Counted from the first letter of the stretch, positions 8,859 to 19,482 are shown. The stretch is 64,000 nt of DNA from Prauserella alba (GCF_024171735.1 NZ_JAMTCH010000003.1:794841-858840), one strand, 5' to 3'. Made by a program: numbers and translations. Notes: generated by a model not told the origin, from the letters alone.

Positions 8859-8885
8859 TTGTCCACACCGCCCCGGTTGTCCACA
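8859..8885 (+). promoter_or_regulatory. Pair of DnaA-box-like 9-mers before comEA
   Basis: TTGTCCACA occurs at 8859-8867 and again at 8877-8885, same strand, starts 18 bp apart. This is the actinomycete form of the DnaA box. The pair sits about 55 bp before the comEA start, in the promoter-sized gap after degV. It may place comEA/comEC under DnaA, or be chance. Confidence 0.45.
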
Positions 8886-8938
8886 GAACGCGGTTTTCCC
8901 TCTGCCGCCCCGGCCGTCGTCTTCCTAATGTCGAGCGT

Positions 8939-10117
8939 GTGTTCGACGAAACAGCGCAGGTCCAGGTCGGTCGTTCCGCCACGACGGCCTCCCGGGGACC
9001 GCAACGACGACTGGCGGATCTGGCCGCCATGGCGCCTCTGGACGAGGATCTCGGCACGCCGCCGGTGGCGGGGGCGGCGGACCGCCGGCCCGCGGATGAT
9101 CCCCGGACCGGGCGCAGCGGCGCGGCCTTCGGGCACGTGCCCGATGCCCTGCCGGAGACCGGGCGGTCCGGCTCCGGTGGCGACGACAGCCCCGCGCCAC
9201 CGGATGAGACGCCCGAACGTCCGGACCCGGCGACCGGGCGGGATCCGGGGGCCATGTGGCCGGATGGTGCGGCAGCGTCCGGCTGCGCGGCGCCTCGATC
9301 GGCGGTCGGGGAGACCGGACCACCGGACGAACCCGGCGGACCGCGGAACGTGAACTCGGTGCCGGCGGCGCTGCGCGGCCGGGCAGGACGCCTCGTCGAA
9401 CGATGGGTCCCCGCCGGCCTGGCGGGAACCGGTCGCCGACCGTCACGGCGGGTGCTCGTGGCCGTGGCCGCGGGTGTGGTGATCGCGCTCGGACTGGCCG
9501 GGTTCGTGCTCGCCGACGAACCCGCCGCGGAGACGCCACCACCGCTGCCCGCGGCCAACGAGGTGTCCGCGTCGGAAGCGTCACGCCCTGGCCCCGCGAC
9601 TCCGTCCTCGGCGGCCCCCTCGACGTCCGGCCTCCCGGCGTCGCCGGGAGCACAGGGAGGCCGGCCGGAACGGCTGGTCGTCAGCGTGGTCGGCAAAGTG
9701 CGCCGACCGGGCCTCGTGCGGCTGCGCCCCGGGGCGCGCGTCGCCGATGCGATCGAGTCCGCGGGCGGCGCACCACGGCGGGCCGACCTGCTGTCGGTCA
9801 ACCTGGCCCGCGAACTCGGCGACGGCGAGCAGATCTACGTCGGTGTTCCGGTGCCGCCGGGCGTGCGGACCGGGGCCGCCGGAGGCGGCGATGCCTCGGC
9901 GACCGGCGGTGAGACCGGTGACCAGCCCGTTCCGCTGAACTCGGCCGACCGGGAGGCGTTGGAGAGCCTGCCCGGGGTCGGTGAGGTCACCGCGCAGCGG
10001 ATCCTCGAATGGCGTGACGAGCACGGCGGCTTCACCGCGGTGGAACAACTCCGGGAAGTCGACGGGATCGGTGAGAAGCGCTTCGCCGAGCTGCGCGACG
10101 CGGTGAGCATCGCATGA
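8939..10117 (+). CDS. comEA: ComEA-like DNA-binding protein
   Basis: A 392-residue membrane-anchored competence protein. A long acidic, proline-rich cytosolic head (about 1-165) precedes one membrane helix (VLVAVAAGVVIALGLAGFVL). Outside lie a SLBB-type domain (VVGKVRRPGLVRLRPGARVA) and a C-terminal pair of helix-hairpin-helix motifs (LNSADREALESLPGVGEVTA, QLREVDGIGEKRF) that bind DNA without sequence preference. GTG 8939 is preferred; an in-frame GTG at 8834 would put the DnaA-box pair inside the gene and add a non-conserved head. ComEC follows with an ATGA overlap. Natural transformation is not proven in these bacteria. Confidence 0.9.
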   Translation: MFDETAQVQVGRSATTASRGPQRRLADLAAMAPLDEDLGTPPVAGAADRRPADDPRTGRSGAAFGHVPDALPETGRSGSGGDDSPAPPDETPERPDPATGRDPGAMWPDGAAASGCAAPRSAVGETGPPDEPGGPRNVNSVPAALRGRAGRLVERWVPAGLAGTGRRPSRRVLVAVAAGVVIALGLAGFVLADEPAAETPPPLPAANEVSASEASRPGPATPSSAAPSTSGLPASPGAQGGRPERLVVSVVGKVRRPGLVRLRPGARVADAIESAGGAPRRADLLSVNLARELGDGEQIYVGVPVPPGVRTGAAGGGDASATGGETGDQPVPLNSADREALESLPGVGEVTAQRILEWRDEHGGFTAVEQLREVDGIGEKRFAELRDAVSIA

Positions 10118-12621
10118 CGCTCACCGCCGGCATCGGTGCCGCGTCCGAGGTCACCGCGGATCCGGCGACCCGGCCCCACCGGGACATGCGCTTGGTGCCT
10201 GCGGCGCTCGCAGTGTGGGGCGGTGCGCTCGCGGGGCTCCAGTGGGGCTGGCAGGCGGCGGTCACGGCCGGTGGTGCCGCCGTCATCGGCGGCGGCCTCG
10301 TCGCAGTACGCGCGCGGCGCCGCGGATCGCCGAGAGTGGTCGCGTCAGCCGTGGTTCTGGGCTGTTGCGGAGTGCTGGTGCTGCTGCCGGTCGGCCTCCG
10401 GATCCACGACGCGGGCGCGCACCCGCTCCGTGCGGTGGCAGCCGACGGCGGTGACGTGCGGATGCGCACCGAGGTGCGGGAGCGGCCGCGTCCCTTGCGG
10501 GACGACGGTTACGGCGGTAGGCGTGGCGGGGTCCGGTCGGTGCTGGTTCCCGTGAACGTCGTGAGCGTCCGTGCCGGAGACGAGGGCACGGCCGGCCATG
10601 CGGCCCGAACCGGGCGGGGTGGCGACGGCGGCTTCCTCTCGACGGGACGCGTACTGCTCATCGCCCCGGCAGGCGAGTGGGCCGGGCTCCTGCCGGGCCA
10701 GCACCTCAGTGCTACGGCTTCGTTGGCCCCCGCCCGTCCCGGGGATCTGACCGTGGCCGTGGGATACGTGCGCGGTCCGCCGGAGCGGGTCGCGGCTGCC
10801 CCGGCATGGCAGCGTGCCGCCGACGTCGTGCGCAGCGCGCTGCGGGACGTCTCCGGTGTGCTTGCCGACGACGAGGCAGGCCTGCTGCCCGGGCTCGTCG
10901 TCGGCGACACCGGTGGCCAGTCCACGCGCGTGGAAGAGGAGTTCCTCGATGCCGGACTGTCCCATCTCACAGCGGTCAGCGGTTCGAACGTCGCCATCGT
11001 GTGCGGCGCGGTGCTCCTGCTCGCCCGAGCCGTACGGTGCGGCCCTCGCGCCTCGGCGGCTGCGGCCGGGGTCGCGCTGGCCGGTTTCGTGGTGCTCGTC
11101 GGCTACGAACCGAGCGTGTTGCGCGCCGCGGTCATGGGCGCTCTGGGACTGGCCGCCCTCGTGCTCGGCCGGCGTCGCTCCGTGGTGCCGGCACTGGCGG
11201 TGGCGGTCTGCGGACTGATACTCGTCGATCCGGCGATGGCCACGAGCATGGGCTTCGCGTTGTCGGTGGTCGCGACCGGTGGTCTGATCTTCCTGGCGCC
11301 CCGGTGGGCGGCTGCACTCGCCGCGCGGCGCGTACCGCCGGGGGCGGCGGAGGCGCTCGCCGTGCCCGTGGCCGCCTTCGTTGCCACCGCACCGGTCATC
11401 GCCGGCATGGCGGGCGAGATCAGCATCGTGTCGGTCGCCGCGAATCTGCTCGCCGCGCCGGTGGTCGCGCCGGTCACCGTGCTCGGCGTGGCGGCGGCCG
11501 GGCTGGCCGTGCCCTTGCCGGCCGCGGCGGAGGTCCTCGTGCACCTGGCCGGGCCCGGCGTGAGTTGGCTCGTGATCGTCGCGCGGGAGGCGGCTGCCGT
11601 CCCCGGCGCGGTCGTGTCCTGGCCCGCCGGGTGGTGGGGCGGGATCGCCGCCGCAGGCGTCGCCGTCGGTGCCGTCGCGGCGCTGCGGTACCGGAAAGCG
11701 CGCGTCGCCGTCGCGATCGGGGTGACGGCAGCACTCGTGGTGACGGTACCGCCGCGGCTCCTGCAGGTCGGGTGGCCGCCGGCGGGCTGGACGGTCGTGG
11801 CGTGCGACGTCGGCCAGGGTGACGGGATCGTGCTGGCCACCGGTACGCCCGGCCGGGCCGTCGTCGTCGACGTCGGGCCCGACGCCAGGGCGATCGACCG
11901 CTGCCTCGACCGGCTGGACGTCGAACGAGTGCCGTTGGTCGTACTGAGCCACCTCCACGCCGACCACGTCGGGGGGCTGTCGGCGGTGTTCGACGGCCGA
12001 GTCGTCGGAGCGGTCGGGGTGGGGCAGGGCCGGACGCCGTCGTGGGCGTGGCAGGCGGTCCTGGAGGAGGCACGCGCGAACCGGGTGCCGGTCGTCGAGC
12101 TCACGGTCGGCGAGCAGACGCGCTGGGACGAGCTGACCTTGGACGTGCTCGGTCCGCATTACGTCGCACCGGCGGCGCGTGAGGAGACGGGCGACGGGCG
12201 GACGGAGCACACGGAGTCGAGTGCGGACGGCACGGCGATCAACGATGCGTCGGTGGTGGTGCGTGCCTCGACCCCTGCCGGGCGGGTGTTGCTGACCGGG
12301 GACATCGAGCTGGCCGCGCAGAACGACCTGCTGGCCCGCGGTGTCGATGTGGAGGCGGAGATCCTGAAGGTTCCGCACCACGGCAGCAGGCACACCCACC
12401 ACGAGTTCCTGACGGCGGTGCGTGCGCGGGTAGCGCTGGTCAGCGTGGGTGCCGACAACACCCACGGTCATCCGAACGACGAGATCGTGCGCGCCCTTCG
12501 CGGCGAGGGCGCGCTGATCGCCCGCACCGACGAGGGAGGTGACATCGCGGTCGTGCCGGGTCCCGAGGACGACAGGGCGGGCGGCCCCCACGTCGTGCGA
12601 CGGGGCCCTGACCGGCGTTGA
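10114..12621 (+). CDS. comEC: ComEC/Rec2 family DNA-uptake channel protein with metallo-beta-lactamase domain
   Basis: An 835-residue polytopic membrane protein. N-terminal hydrophobic helices and an extracytoplasmic OB-like domain are followed by the competence domain (LLPGLVVGDTG, then LTAVSGSNVAIVCG, the ComEC signature). The C-terminal third is a metallo-beta-lactamase domain (ACDVGQGDGIVL, LSHLHADHVGGL, VPHHGSRHTHHEF), thought to degrade the non-transported strand. It starts by overlapping the comEA stop (ATGA) and ends at a strong bidirectional hairpin shared with the convergent thrC-like gene. All zinc-binding motifs are intact, so the gene looks functional. Confidence 0.95.
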   Translation: MTLTAGIGAASEVTADPATRPHRDMRLVPAALAVWGGALAGLQWGWQAAVTAGGAAVIGGGLVAVRARRRGSPRVVASAVVLGCCGVLVLLPVGLRIHDAGAHPLRAVAADGGDVRMRTEVRERPRPLRDDGYGGRRGGVRSVLVPVNVVSVRAGDEGTAGHAARTGRGGDGGFLSTGRVLLIAPAGEWAGLLPGQHLSATASLAPARPGDLTVAVGYVRGPPERVAAAPAWQRAADVVRSALRDVSGVLADDEAGLLPGLVVGDTGGQSTRVEEEFLDAGLSHLTAVSGSNVAIVCGAVLLLARAVRCGPRASAAAAGVALAGFVVLVGYEPSVLRAAVMGALGLAALVLGRRRSVVPALAVAVCGLILVDPAMATSMGFALSVVATGGLIFLAPRWAAALAARRVPPGAAEALAVPVAAFVATAPVIAGMAGEISIVSVAANLLAAPVVAPVTVLGVAAAGLAVPLPAAAEVLVHLAGPGVSWLVIVAREAAAVPGAVVSWPAGWWGGIAAAGVAVGAVAALRYRKARVAVAIGVTAALVVTVPPRLLQVGWPPAGWTVVACDVGQGDGIVLATGTPGRAVVVDVGPDARAIDRCLDRLDVERVPLVVLSHLHADHVGGLSAVFDGRVVGAVGVGQGRTPSWAWQAVLEEARANRVPVVELTVGEQTRWDELTLDVLGPHYVAPAAREETGDGRTEHTESSADGTAINDASVVVRASTPAGRVLLTGDIELAAQNDLLARGVDVEAEILKVPHHGSRHTHHEFLTAVRARVALVSVGADNTHGHPNDEIVRALRGEGALIARTDEGGDIAVVPGPEDDRAGGPHVVRRGPDRR

Positions 12622-12640
12622 TCGCCGGCCAGGGCCCCGT
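12600..12640. terminator. Bidirectional terminator between comEC and the thrC-like gene
   Basis: An 18-bp stem (12600-12617 with 12623-12640, one mismatch) and a five-base loop fills the 40-bp space between two convergent genes. It overlaps the comEC stop region and has no U-tract. Confidence 0.8.
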
Positions 12641-12661
12641 GTGCGGACGTGCGTGTGCGGC

Positions 12662-13924
12662 TCAGCCGCCGAGGACCTCGTTCACGGCGGCCGCCGACGG
12701 CGCGACCGTCGCCTTCGGGCCGATCTTGTCCTCGACCGCGTCGAGGGTCTTGAGGCCGTCGCCGGTGATCAGCAGGACGGTCTCGGCGTCCGGGTCGATC
12801 TTGCCGGCTTCGATGAGCTTCTTCGCCGTCGCCACGGTCACGCCGCCCGCGGTCTCGGTGAAAATGCCCTCGGTGCGGGCGAGTAGCCGGATGCCCTCGA
12901 CCACCTCGTCGTCGGTGACGTCCTCGATAGCTCCACCGGTGCGGTTCACGGTGTCGAGTACGTACGGGCCGTCGGCCGGGTTACCGATCGCCAGCGAGCG
13001 GGCGATCGTGTCGGGCTTGACCGGCTGGACCACGTCGTGACCGTGACGGAACGCCGTCGAGACGGGCGAGCAGCCGCTGGCCTGGGCACCGAAGATGGTG
13101 TACGGCGAGTCCTCGACGAGGCCGAGCTGCGCCAGTTCCTTGAAACCCTTGTCGACCTTGGTCAGCTGAGAACCGGAGGCGATCGGCACCACGATCTGTT
13201 CGGGCAGCCGCCAGCCGAGCTGCTCGGCGACCTCGAAGCCGAGTGTCTTCGAACCCTCGGAGTAGTACGGCCGCACGTTGACGTTCACGAACGCCCACGA
13301 CTCGTGCTCGCCGGCCAGCTCCGTGGCGAGGCGATTGACGTCGTCGTAGTTGCCGTCGACCGCGAGCAGCGCGCCGTCGTACACCGCGGTCGTGAGGATC
13401 TTCGCGCGCTCGAGCGACGACGGGACGAGCACAACCGACTGCCAGCCCGCGCGGGCGGCCGCTGCCGCCACGGCGTTGGCCAGATTGCCCGTCGACGGGC
13501 AGGCGAGCGTGTCGAAGCCGAACTCACGTGCGGCCGCGAGCGCCACGGCGACCACGCGGTCCTTGAACGAGTGTGTCGGGTTGCCGGTGTCGTCCTTCAC
13601 CCAGAGACGCTTCACGCCGAGCGCCTTCGCCAGGTTGTCGGCCCGCACCAGCCGCGTACAGCCAGGCTCGGTGTTCGGGATCTGTTCGACGTTGGACGGA
13701 ACGGGCAGCAGCTTCTTGTAGCGCCAGATGTTGCGGGGCCCGGCCTCGATGTCCTCCCGGCGGACCCGGCCGAAGTCGTAGCCGACCTCGAGCGGCGAGA
13801 AGTCCTCAGCGGAGACGAACTCCGGGGCGAGCGGCTGGCGGTGCCCCTCTTCCTTCGACACCAGTTCGACGGCCGGACCGAGGTCCACGGTGCTGGTGGT
13901 GGAGGGGGTCAGGGCTGCGGTCAT
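12662..13924 (-). CDS. thrC: Threonine synthase homologue under SAM riboswitch control
   Basis: A 420-residue PLP enzyme of the threonine synthase family, which acts on O-phosphohomoserine. The PLP lysine is in NPTHSFKDRVVAVAL (about residue 130), the phosphate-binding loop is PSTGNLANAVA, and GCTRLVRADNLA precedes it. ATG 13924 has GAGGAAAGGAAC before it. The leader (13940-14068) is a SAM riboswitch, normal for methionine/sulfur genes rather than threonine synthesis. I recall a report of a threonine-synthase homologue (MetM) that makes homocysteine from O-phosphohomoserine with a ThiS-like sulfur carrier in Streptomyces; this gene could be such an enzyme, although no carrier gene lies beside it. 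Family is certain, substrate is open. Confidence 0.85.
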   Translation of the reverse strand: MTAALTPSTTSTVDLGPAVELVSKEEGHRQPLAPEFVSAEDFSPLEVGYDFGRVRREDIEAGPRNIWRYKKLLPVPSNVEQIPNTEPGCTRLVRADNLAKALGVKRLWVKDDTGNPTHSFKDRVVAVALAAAREFGFDTLACPSTGNLANAVAAAAARAGWQSVVLVPSSLERAKILTTAVYDGALLAVDGNYDDVNRLATELAGEHESWAFVNVNVRPYYSEGSKTLGFEVAEQLGWRLPEQIVVPIASGSQLTKVDKGFKELAQLGLVEDSPYTIFGAQASGCSPVSTAFRHGHDVVQPVKPDTIARSLAIGNPADGPYVLDTVNRTGGAIEDVTDDEVVEGIRLLARTEGIFTETAGGVTVATAKKLIEAGKIDPDAETVLLITGDGLKTLDAVEDKIGPKATVAPSAAAVNEVLGG

Positions 13925-13939
13925 CGCGAGGTTCCTTTC

Positions 13940-14068
13940 CTCATCTGCCCCGCTGGCACGGGTCGGAATTAGCACCGTTGTCGTCAGCTACCTCGCGGAA
14001 TCGAGATGACAGGCTGACGCCGGTTGCCGGGGCTTCTACGGGCCGTTCCCTCTGCCCCTCTTGATGAG
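13940..14068 (-). promoter_or_regulatory. SAM riboswitch (S-box class)
   Basis: Reading the minus strand, the P1 stem CTCATC (14068-14063) pairs with GATGAG (13945-13940). Between them are conserved S-box elements in order: CAAGAGGGGCAGAGGGA, then GGCCCGTAGAAGCCCCGGCA with the GGCAACC turn, later ACGGTGCTAATTCC, and a small CCCG/CGGG hairpin (P4). Fifteen bases separate it from the thrC-like ATG, so it probably works at translation initiation, hiding GAGGAAAGGAAC when SAM binds. The P4 hairpin between P3 and P1 favours SAM-I over SAM-IV, but this needs a covariance model. Confidence 0.92.
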
Positions 14069-14183
14069 CGGTATTCGGTTGTCCGCCGTATGCCTGCGCG
14101 GCGTGTGTGGAGACCACCTTAGGGCATGGCGATCAGTCCCGGCCATGCCGCTGCAATCCATGTCACCGTGGCAGGATCTGGGT

Positions 14184-15164
14184 GTGACCGCGTCCTCCGC
14201 CACGTCCGCGCCCCTGCACCTCGTGCTGGGCGACGAAGAACTGCTCGTAGACCGGGCCGTGCACGCCGCCGTCGGTGCGGCCAGGGCCGTGGACGAGACG
14301 GCCGAACTCACGCGGACGAAGGTGTCCGACCTCACGCCACCGGAACTGGCCGAACTCGTCAGCCCGTCGCTGTTCAGCGAGGGCCGGGTGATCGTGCTCG
14401 AACAGGCGCAGGACATCGGGCAGGAACTCGCCGACGCCGTACTGACCTATCTGAAGGACCCTGCCGACGGTGTGACACTCGTCGTGGTGCATTCCGGGGG
14501 AGGCCGGAGCAAGGCCGCCAAATCGCTGCCGACTGCACTGAAGAAGGCCGGCGCCGAGGTCACCGAATGTGCGAAGGTCACCAAGCCCGCCGAGCGGGAG
14601 GCGTTCGTGCGGGCGGAGGTCAAACGGGCAGGTGGCCGGATCGATGCGGCCGGCGTGTCCGCTCTGGTCGACGCCGTCGGCTCGGATCTGCGGGAACTGT
14701 CGTCGGCGGCGACCCAGCTCGTCGCCGACTCGGGAGGCAAGGTCGACGAGGAGGCCGTCCGCCGGTATCACCGCGGCAAGGCCGACGTCACCGGATTCCT
14801 GGTCGCCGAGAAGGCCGTCGGCGGGGACCGGGCCGCGGCGCTGGAGACTCTCCGGTGGGCACAGCAGATCGGCGTGCCACACGTGCTCATCGCCGATGCG
14901 CTCGCCGACGCGGTGCGCACGGTCGCCCGAGTGTCGGCCGCCGGCAGGGGAAATCCGAATCAGCTGGCTGGTGAACTCGGCATGCCGCCGTGGAAGATCC
15001 GCAAGGCACAGGGACAGACCCGCGGCTGGAACGCGGCAGGGCTCGCCGAGGCCATGCGCACGGTCGCGCGGGTGAACGCCGAGGTCAAAGGCGCGGCGGC
15101 CGACCCGGATTACGCGCTGGAACGCGCCGTGCTCGACGTCGTCGGTGCGAAGCAGAACCGCTGA
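14184..15164 (+). CDS. holA: DNA polymerase III delta subunit HolA
   Basis: A 326-residue clamp-loader subunit that opens the beta sliding clamp. Typical features: LHLVLGDEELLVDRAVHAAV at the start, ADVTGFLVAEKAVGGDRAAALETLRW (the collar-domain entry), and GMPPWKIRKAQGQTRGW near the end. Length matches the family and it lies between comEC and rpsT as in mycobacteria. GTG 14184 has a GCAGGA site eight bases upstream; an in-frame ATG at 14160 would add eight residues but has no ribosome-binding site. Its promoter must share the 250-bp region with the divergent SAM-riboswitch gene. Confidence 0.94.
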   Translation: MTASSATSAPLHLVLGDEELLVDRAVHAAVGAARAVDETAELTRTKVSDLTPPELAELVSPSLFSEGRVIVLEQAQDIGQELADAVLTYLKDPADGVTLVVVHSGGGRSKAAKSLPTALKKAGAEVTECAKVTKPAEREAFVRAEVKRAGGRIDAAGVSALVDAVGSDLRELSSAATQLVADSGGKVDEEAVRRYHRGKADVTGFLVAEKAVGGDRAAALETLRWAQQIGVPHVLIADALADAVRTVARVSAAGRGNPNQLAGELGMPPWKIRKAQGQTRGWNAAGLAEAMRTVARVNAEVKGAAADPDYALERAVLDVVGAKQNR

Positions 15165-15334
15165 GCCGGGCCGGCCGCCGCACCGCGAGGCGTCGGGCCG
15201 ACAGCATCACGGCCGGAGCCGACCAGCCTGGCGACGGCGTCGGTGCGAACCGGGCGGGTAGCGCCGGGATTCGGGCGCATCGCCGTCGCCGGAGGCGAGA
15301 CACGCGGTGCCGTGATACGAGGCCGTGGACGTTG

Positions 15335-15376
15335 CCCCGGAAACCGCAACACGGGCCCCGGAAACCGCAACACGGG
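15335..15376 (+). repeat. Perfect 21-bp tandem duplication (repeat family A)
   Basis: CCCCGGAAACCGCAACACGG plus one G occurs twice head to tail (15335-15355, 15356-15376) in the 286-bp gap after holA. Related but degenerate units form inverted arrays at 46781-47070, so this is a dispersed family in this genome. No function is visible. The rest of the gap holds only the rpsT terminator. Confidence 0.8.
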
Positions 15377-15393
15377 CACGGGGCCGCGTATGA

Positions 15394-15430
15394 CGAAGCC
15401 CCCGGTCTCGCGAGGAAACCGGGGGCTTCG
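15394..15430 (-). terminator. rpsT terminator hairpin
   Basis: A 13-bp perfect stem (15394-15406 with 15418-15430) and an 11-base loop lies 20 bases after the rpsT stop. It may serve convergent holA transcripts too. Confidence 0.8.
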
Positions 15431-15450
15431 CCGAATCGACGAGTGGAAGC

Positions 15451-15711
15451 TCAGAGCTTGTTCACGCGCTGGGCCATGGCCGACTTCTTGTTCGCGGCCT
15501 GGTTCTTGTGGATGACGCCCTTGCTGGCGGCCTTGTCCAGCTGACGGCCTGCGGCGCGCAGCTGCTCGACGGCCCTGTCCTTGTCGCCGGCGTCGGCGGC
15601 CTCGCGGAACTTGCGGATCGAGGTCTTCACCGCGGACTTGACCGACTGGTTGCGCTGACGGCGCTTCTCGTTCGTCTGGATGCGCTTCATCTGGGACTTG
15701 ATGTTGGCCAC
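15451..15711 (-). CDS. rpsT: 30S ribosomal protein S20
   Basis: An 86-residue, very basic protein that binds 16S rRNA early in 30S assembly. [20 protein letters not shown] at the start, KTSIRKF in the middle and [20 protein letters not shown] at the end are classical S20. The GTG start has AAGGAGTCACCTC before it. It is a single-gene unit between convergent holA and its terminator on one side and a 386-bp promoter region on the other. Confidence 0.98.
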   Translation of the reverse strand: MANIKSQMKRIQTNEKRRQRNQSVKSAVKTSIRKFREAADAGDKDRAVEQLRAAGRQLDKAASKGVIHKNQAANKKSAMAQRVNKL

Positions 15712-16097
15712 GAGGTGACTCCTTCACGTTCGGCCGTGTCCTACGGCGGTTCGACCGCTGCCGCGCTCGTCTCGGCGCCGGCTGAGCCGGGTTTCCTCCC
15801 TGGCGGAATGCCGCACGGCAGCGGTGGAACAGCTTATCAGCGGCGGTCGGCGCCCCTGCTCGCGGAGGGTGCGTACCGGGTGCACCGGTATCGCGAGCGG
15901 CGGTACGCTGCCACCGACAGTGCCTAGGGTTCCGCCGCGTCCCGTTCGTTCCCGCGGGAACGACACCGACAACGAGGGCAGCGCGGGTCCGGTCCGAGCG
16001 GCACCCGTGTGCGGGACGGGCCGCACACGACATATGACGGGACAAAAGCCTGGAGTAGCCGGCCTGCCGTGGCCGCGGCGGGCCAGGAAGGCTGCCC
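15712..16097. other. Divergent promoter region rpsT / EamA transporter
   Basis: A 386-bp non-coding stretch. A minus-strand TAAGCT at about 15831-15836 could be the rpsT -10 box, leaving a leader of roughly 110 bases. No ORF with coding bias and no repeat was seen. Confidence 0.4.
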
Positions 16098-17024
16098 GTG
16101 TCCCTCACCGCGCTCGTTCTCGTTCTGCTGGCCGCCGCCGTCCACGCCGCCTGGAACCTCGTGGCCACTCGCGTGCCCGGCGGGGCTCGCTTCGTCTTCT
16201 GCTACTACACGGTCTCGGCGGTGGTGCTGCTGCCGTTCGGGGTTGCGCACCTCGTCGTGAGCGGTGACCAACCCCGCTGGACCTGGCTGCTGGCGGCCGT
16301 GGTCACGGCCGTGGCGCACGTGGCCTACGGCGTGGTGCTGCAGCGCGGCTACACCGTCGGCGACCTGTCCGTCGTGTACCCGCTCGCGCGGGGGTGCGGT
16401 CCGCTGCTGTCCGTGCTGGTGGCCGTGGCGCTGCTGCGCGAGCGGCCCGGCTGGCCCGGGCTCGTCGGTGCCGGCCTCGTGGTCGTCGGGGTCCTGGTGA
16501 TCAGCGCGCCCCGCGCGGTGCGCACTCCCGGCCGCAGGCGCGCGGGGGCCGGCTACGGGATGCTCACCGGCGTGACCATCGCGGCGTACACGCTGTGGGA
16601 CGCCTATTCCGTCGATGAACTCGGCGTCCCGCCGGTTGTCTACCTCGCAGCCGGGACAGTGCTGCAGAGCCTGCTGCTGGCGCCCTACGCGCTGCGCCGC
16701 AGCAGGTCGGAAGGCAACGGGTTCGAGGGCACCGGGTTCGACGGCCGTGGGTCCGGGGTTCGTGCCGAAGGGCCGACTCACGAGCTCTGGCGGGAGCACC
16801 GCCGGTCCGTGGTGCTCGTGGGGCTCCTCTCCCCGGTCGCGTACCTGCTTGTGCTGTTCGCGATGCGGCTGGCCCCGGTCAGCCTGGTGGCGCCACTGCG
16901 CGAGGTCAGCATCGTGCTGGCCGGCCTGGCGGGATGGCTGATTCTGGGCGAACCGCACGGCCGCAGGAGATTGGCCGGTTCACTGGTGGTGCTGGCGGGA
17001 ATCACGGCGATCGCGCTGGCGTGA
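16098..17024 (+). CDS. EamA/DMT-family transporter
   Basis: A 308-residue inner-membrane protein with about ten hydrophobic helices arranged as two EamA repeats. The first spans roughly 1-140 (LAAAVHAAWNLVATR near the start, VVYPLARGCGPLLSVLVAV at the repeat end); the second ends APLREVSIVLAGLAGWLILGE, the duplicated signature. A 35-residue glycine-rich cytosolic loop (about 200-235) joins them. DMT proteins usually export metabolites or amino acids; the substrate is unknown. GTG 16098 is the only start in keeping with the first helix. The VOC protein gene follows 30 bases later and may be co-transcribed. Confidence 0.88.
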   Translation: MSLTALVLVLLAAAVHAAWNLVATRVPGGARFVFCYYTVSAVVLLPFGVAHLVVSGDQPRWTWLLAAVVTAVAHVAYGVVLQRGYTVGDLSVVYPLARGCGPLLSVLVAVALLRERPGWPGLVGAGLVVVGVLVISAPRAVRTPGRRRAGAGYGMLTGVTIAAYTLWDAYSVDELGVPPVVYLAAGTVLQSLLLAPYALRRSRSEGNGFEGTGFDGRGSGVRAEGPTHELWREHRRSVVLVGLLSPVAYLLVLFAMRLAPVSLVAPLREVSIVLAGLAGWLILGEPHGRRRLAGSLVVLAGITAIALA

Positions 17025-17054
17025 GCGTCCGGTGCCGTGTGAGATCCTGCCGCC

Positions 17055-17441
17055 ATGGACGTGCTGAACAGCCGCATCCTGCTGCACCCGCGTGACCCGG
17101 AGGTCACCACCGCCTTCTACCGGGACACTCTCGGATTGGCGATCTACCGTGAGTTCCCCGGGGGAACGGTGTTCTTCGTCGGCGGCGGACTGCTGGAGAT
17201 CGTCGGCCGCGCGAGCGCAGGGCCGAGCGAGGCGATGGCGTTGTGGCTGCAGGTCCGCGACCTGCCGGCCGAGCTGGCGACCCTGCGGGAGCGGGGCGTG
17301 GAGCCCGAGCGTGACGCCCGGCGCGAGCCGTGGGGGCTCGACGAGGCATGGCTCCGGGACCCGGACGGGGTGCGGATCGTGCTGGTGCAGGTCCCTTCGG
17401 ACCATCCGTTGCGGACCGACGTCCGGCCCGCCTCGGACTGA
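17055..17441 (+). CDS. VOC-family (glyoxalase/dioxygenase-like) protein
   Basis: A 128-residue single-module vicinal-oxygen-chelate protein. The beta-alpha-beta-beta-beta pattern is clear: SRILLHPRDPEVTTAFYRDT, LAIYREFPGGTVFFVGGGLLEIV, then WLQVRDLPAELATLRERGV and EAWLRDPDGVRIVLVQVP. Possible metal ligands are His 11, Glu 47 and a C-terminal acidic residue, but the canonical pattern is incomplete. Such proteins include glyoxalases, dioxygenases and antibiotic-resistance proteins; nothing here favours one of them. Confidence 0.82.
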   Translation: MDVLNSRILLHPRDPEVTTAFYRDTLGLAIYREFPGGTVFFVGGGLLEIVGRASAGPSEAMALWLQVRDLPAELATLRERGVEPERDARREPWGLDEAWLRDPDGVRIVLVQVPSDHPLRTDVRPASD

Positions 17442-17578
17442 CACCCGCCGCCGCACGGCCCCGGTTCGGTGCCGCCGTGCGGTGCTGACCTCGTCGGACG
17501 TCCGGCCTCCGGGGGAACCTCACGGGCGGCGGCATGGGACCATGGCTGTGGCCGTCCACGAGCGATCCGAGGAAACGA

Positions 17579-19444
<1,866 letters not shown>

Positions 19445-19453
19445 CAGCCGACC

Positions 19454-19480
19454 GTCGCGATCGGACTGTCCGATCGCGAC
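19454..19480 (+). terminator. lepA terminator
   Basis: A perfect 12-bp stem (arm GTCGCGATCGGA) with a three-base loop starts nine bases after the lepA stop. Confidence 0.85.
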
Positions 19481-19482
19481 AC

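Noticed and set aside
8834-8938. Longer comEA start at GTG 8834
   Set aside because: It would place the paired DnaA-box-like sequences and a low-bias segment inside the coding region; GTG 8939 fits codon bias better.
10345-12591. Antisense open frame of about 750 codons opposite comEC
   Set aside because: Shadow of comEC, whose family motifs are intact; the antisense product has no recognisable domain.
14036-14416. Minus-strand frame crossing the SAM riboswitch
   Set aside because: It overlaps conserved riboswitch elements and holA; serine/threonine-rich shadow without features.
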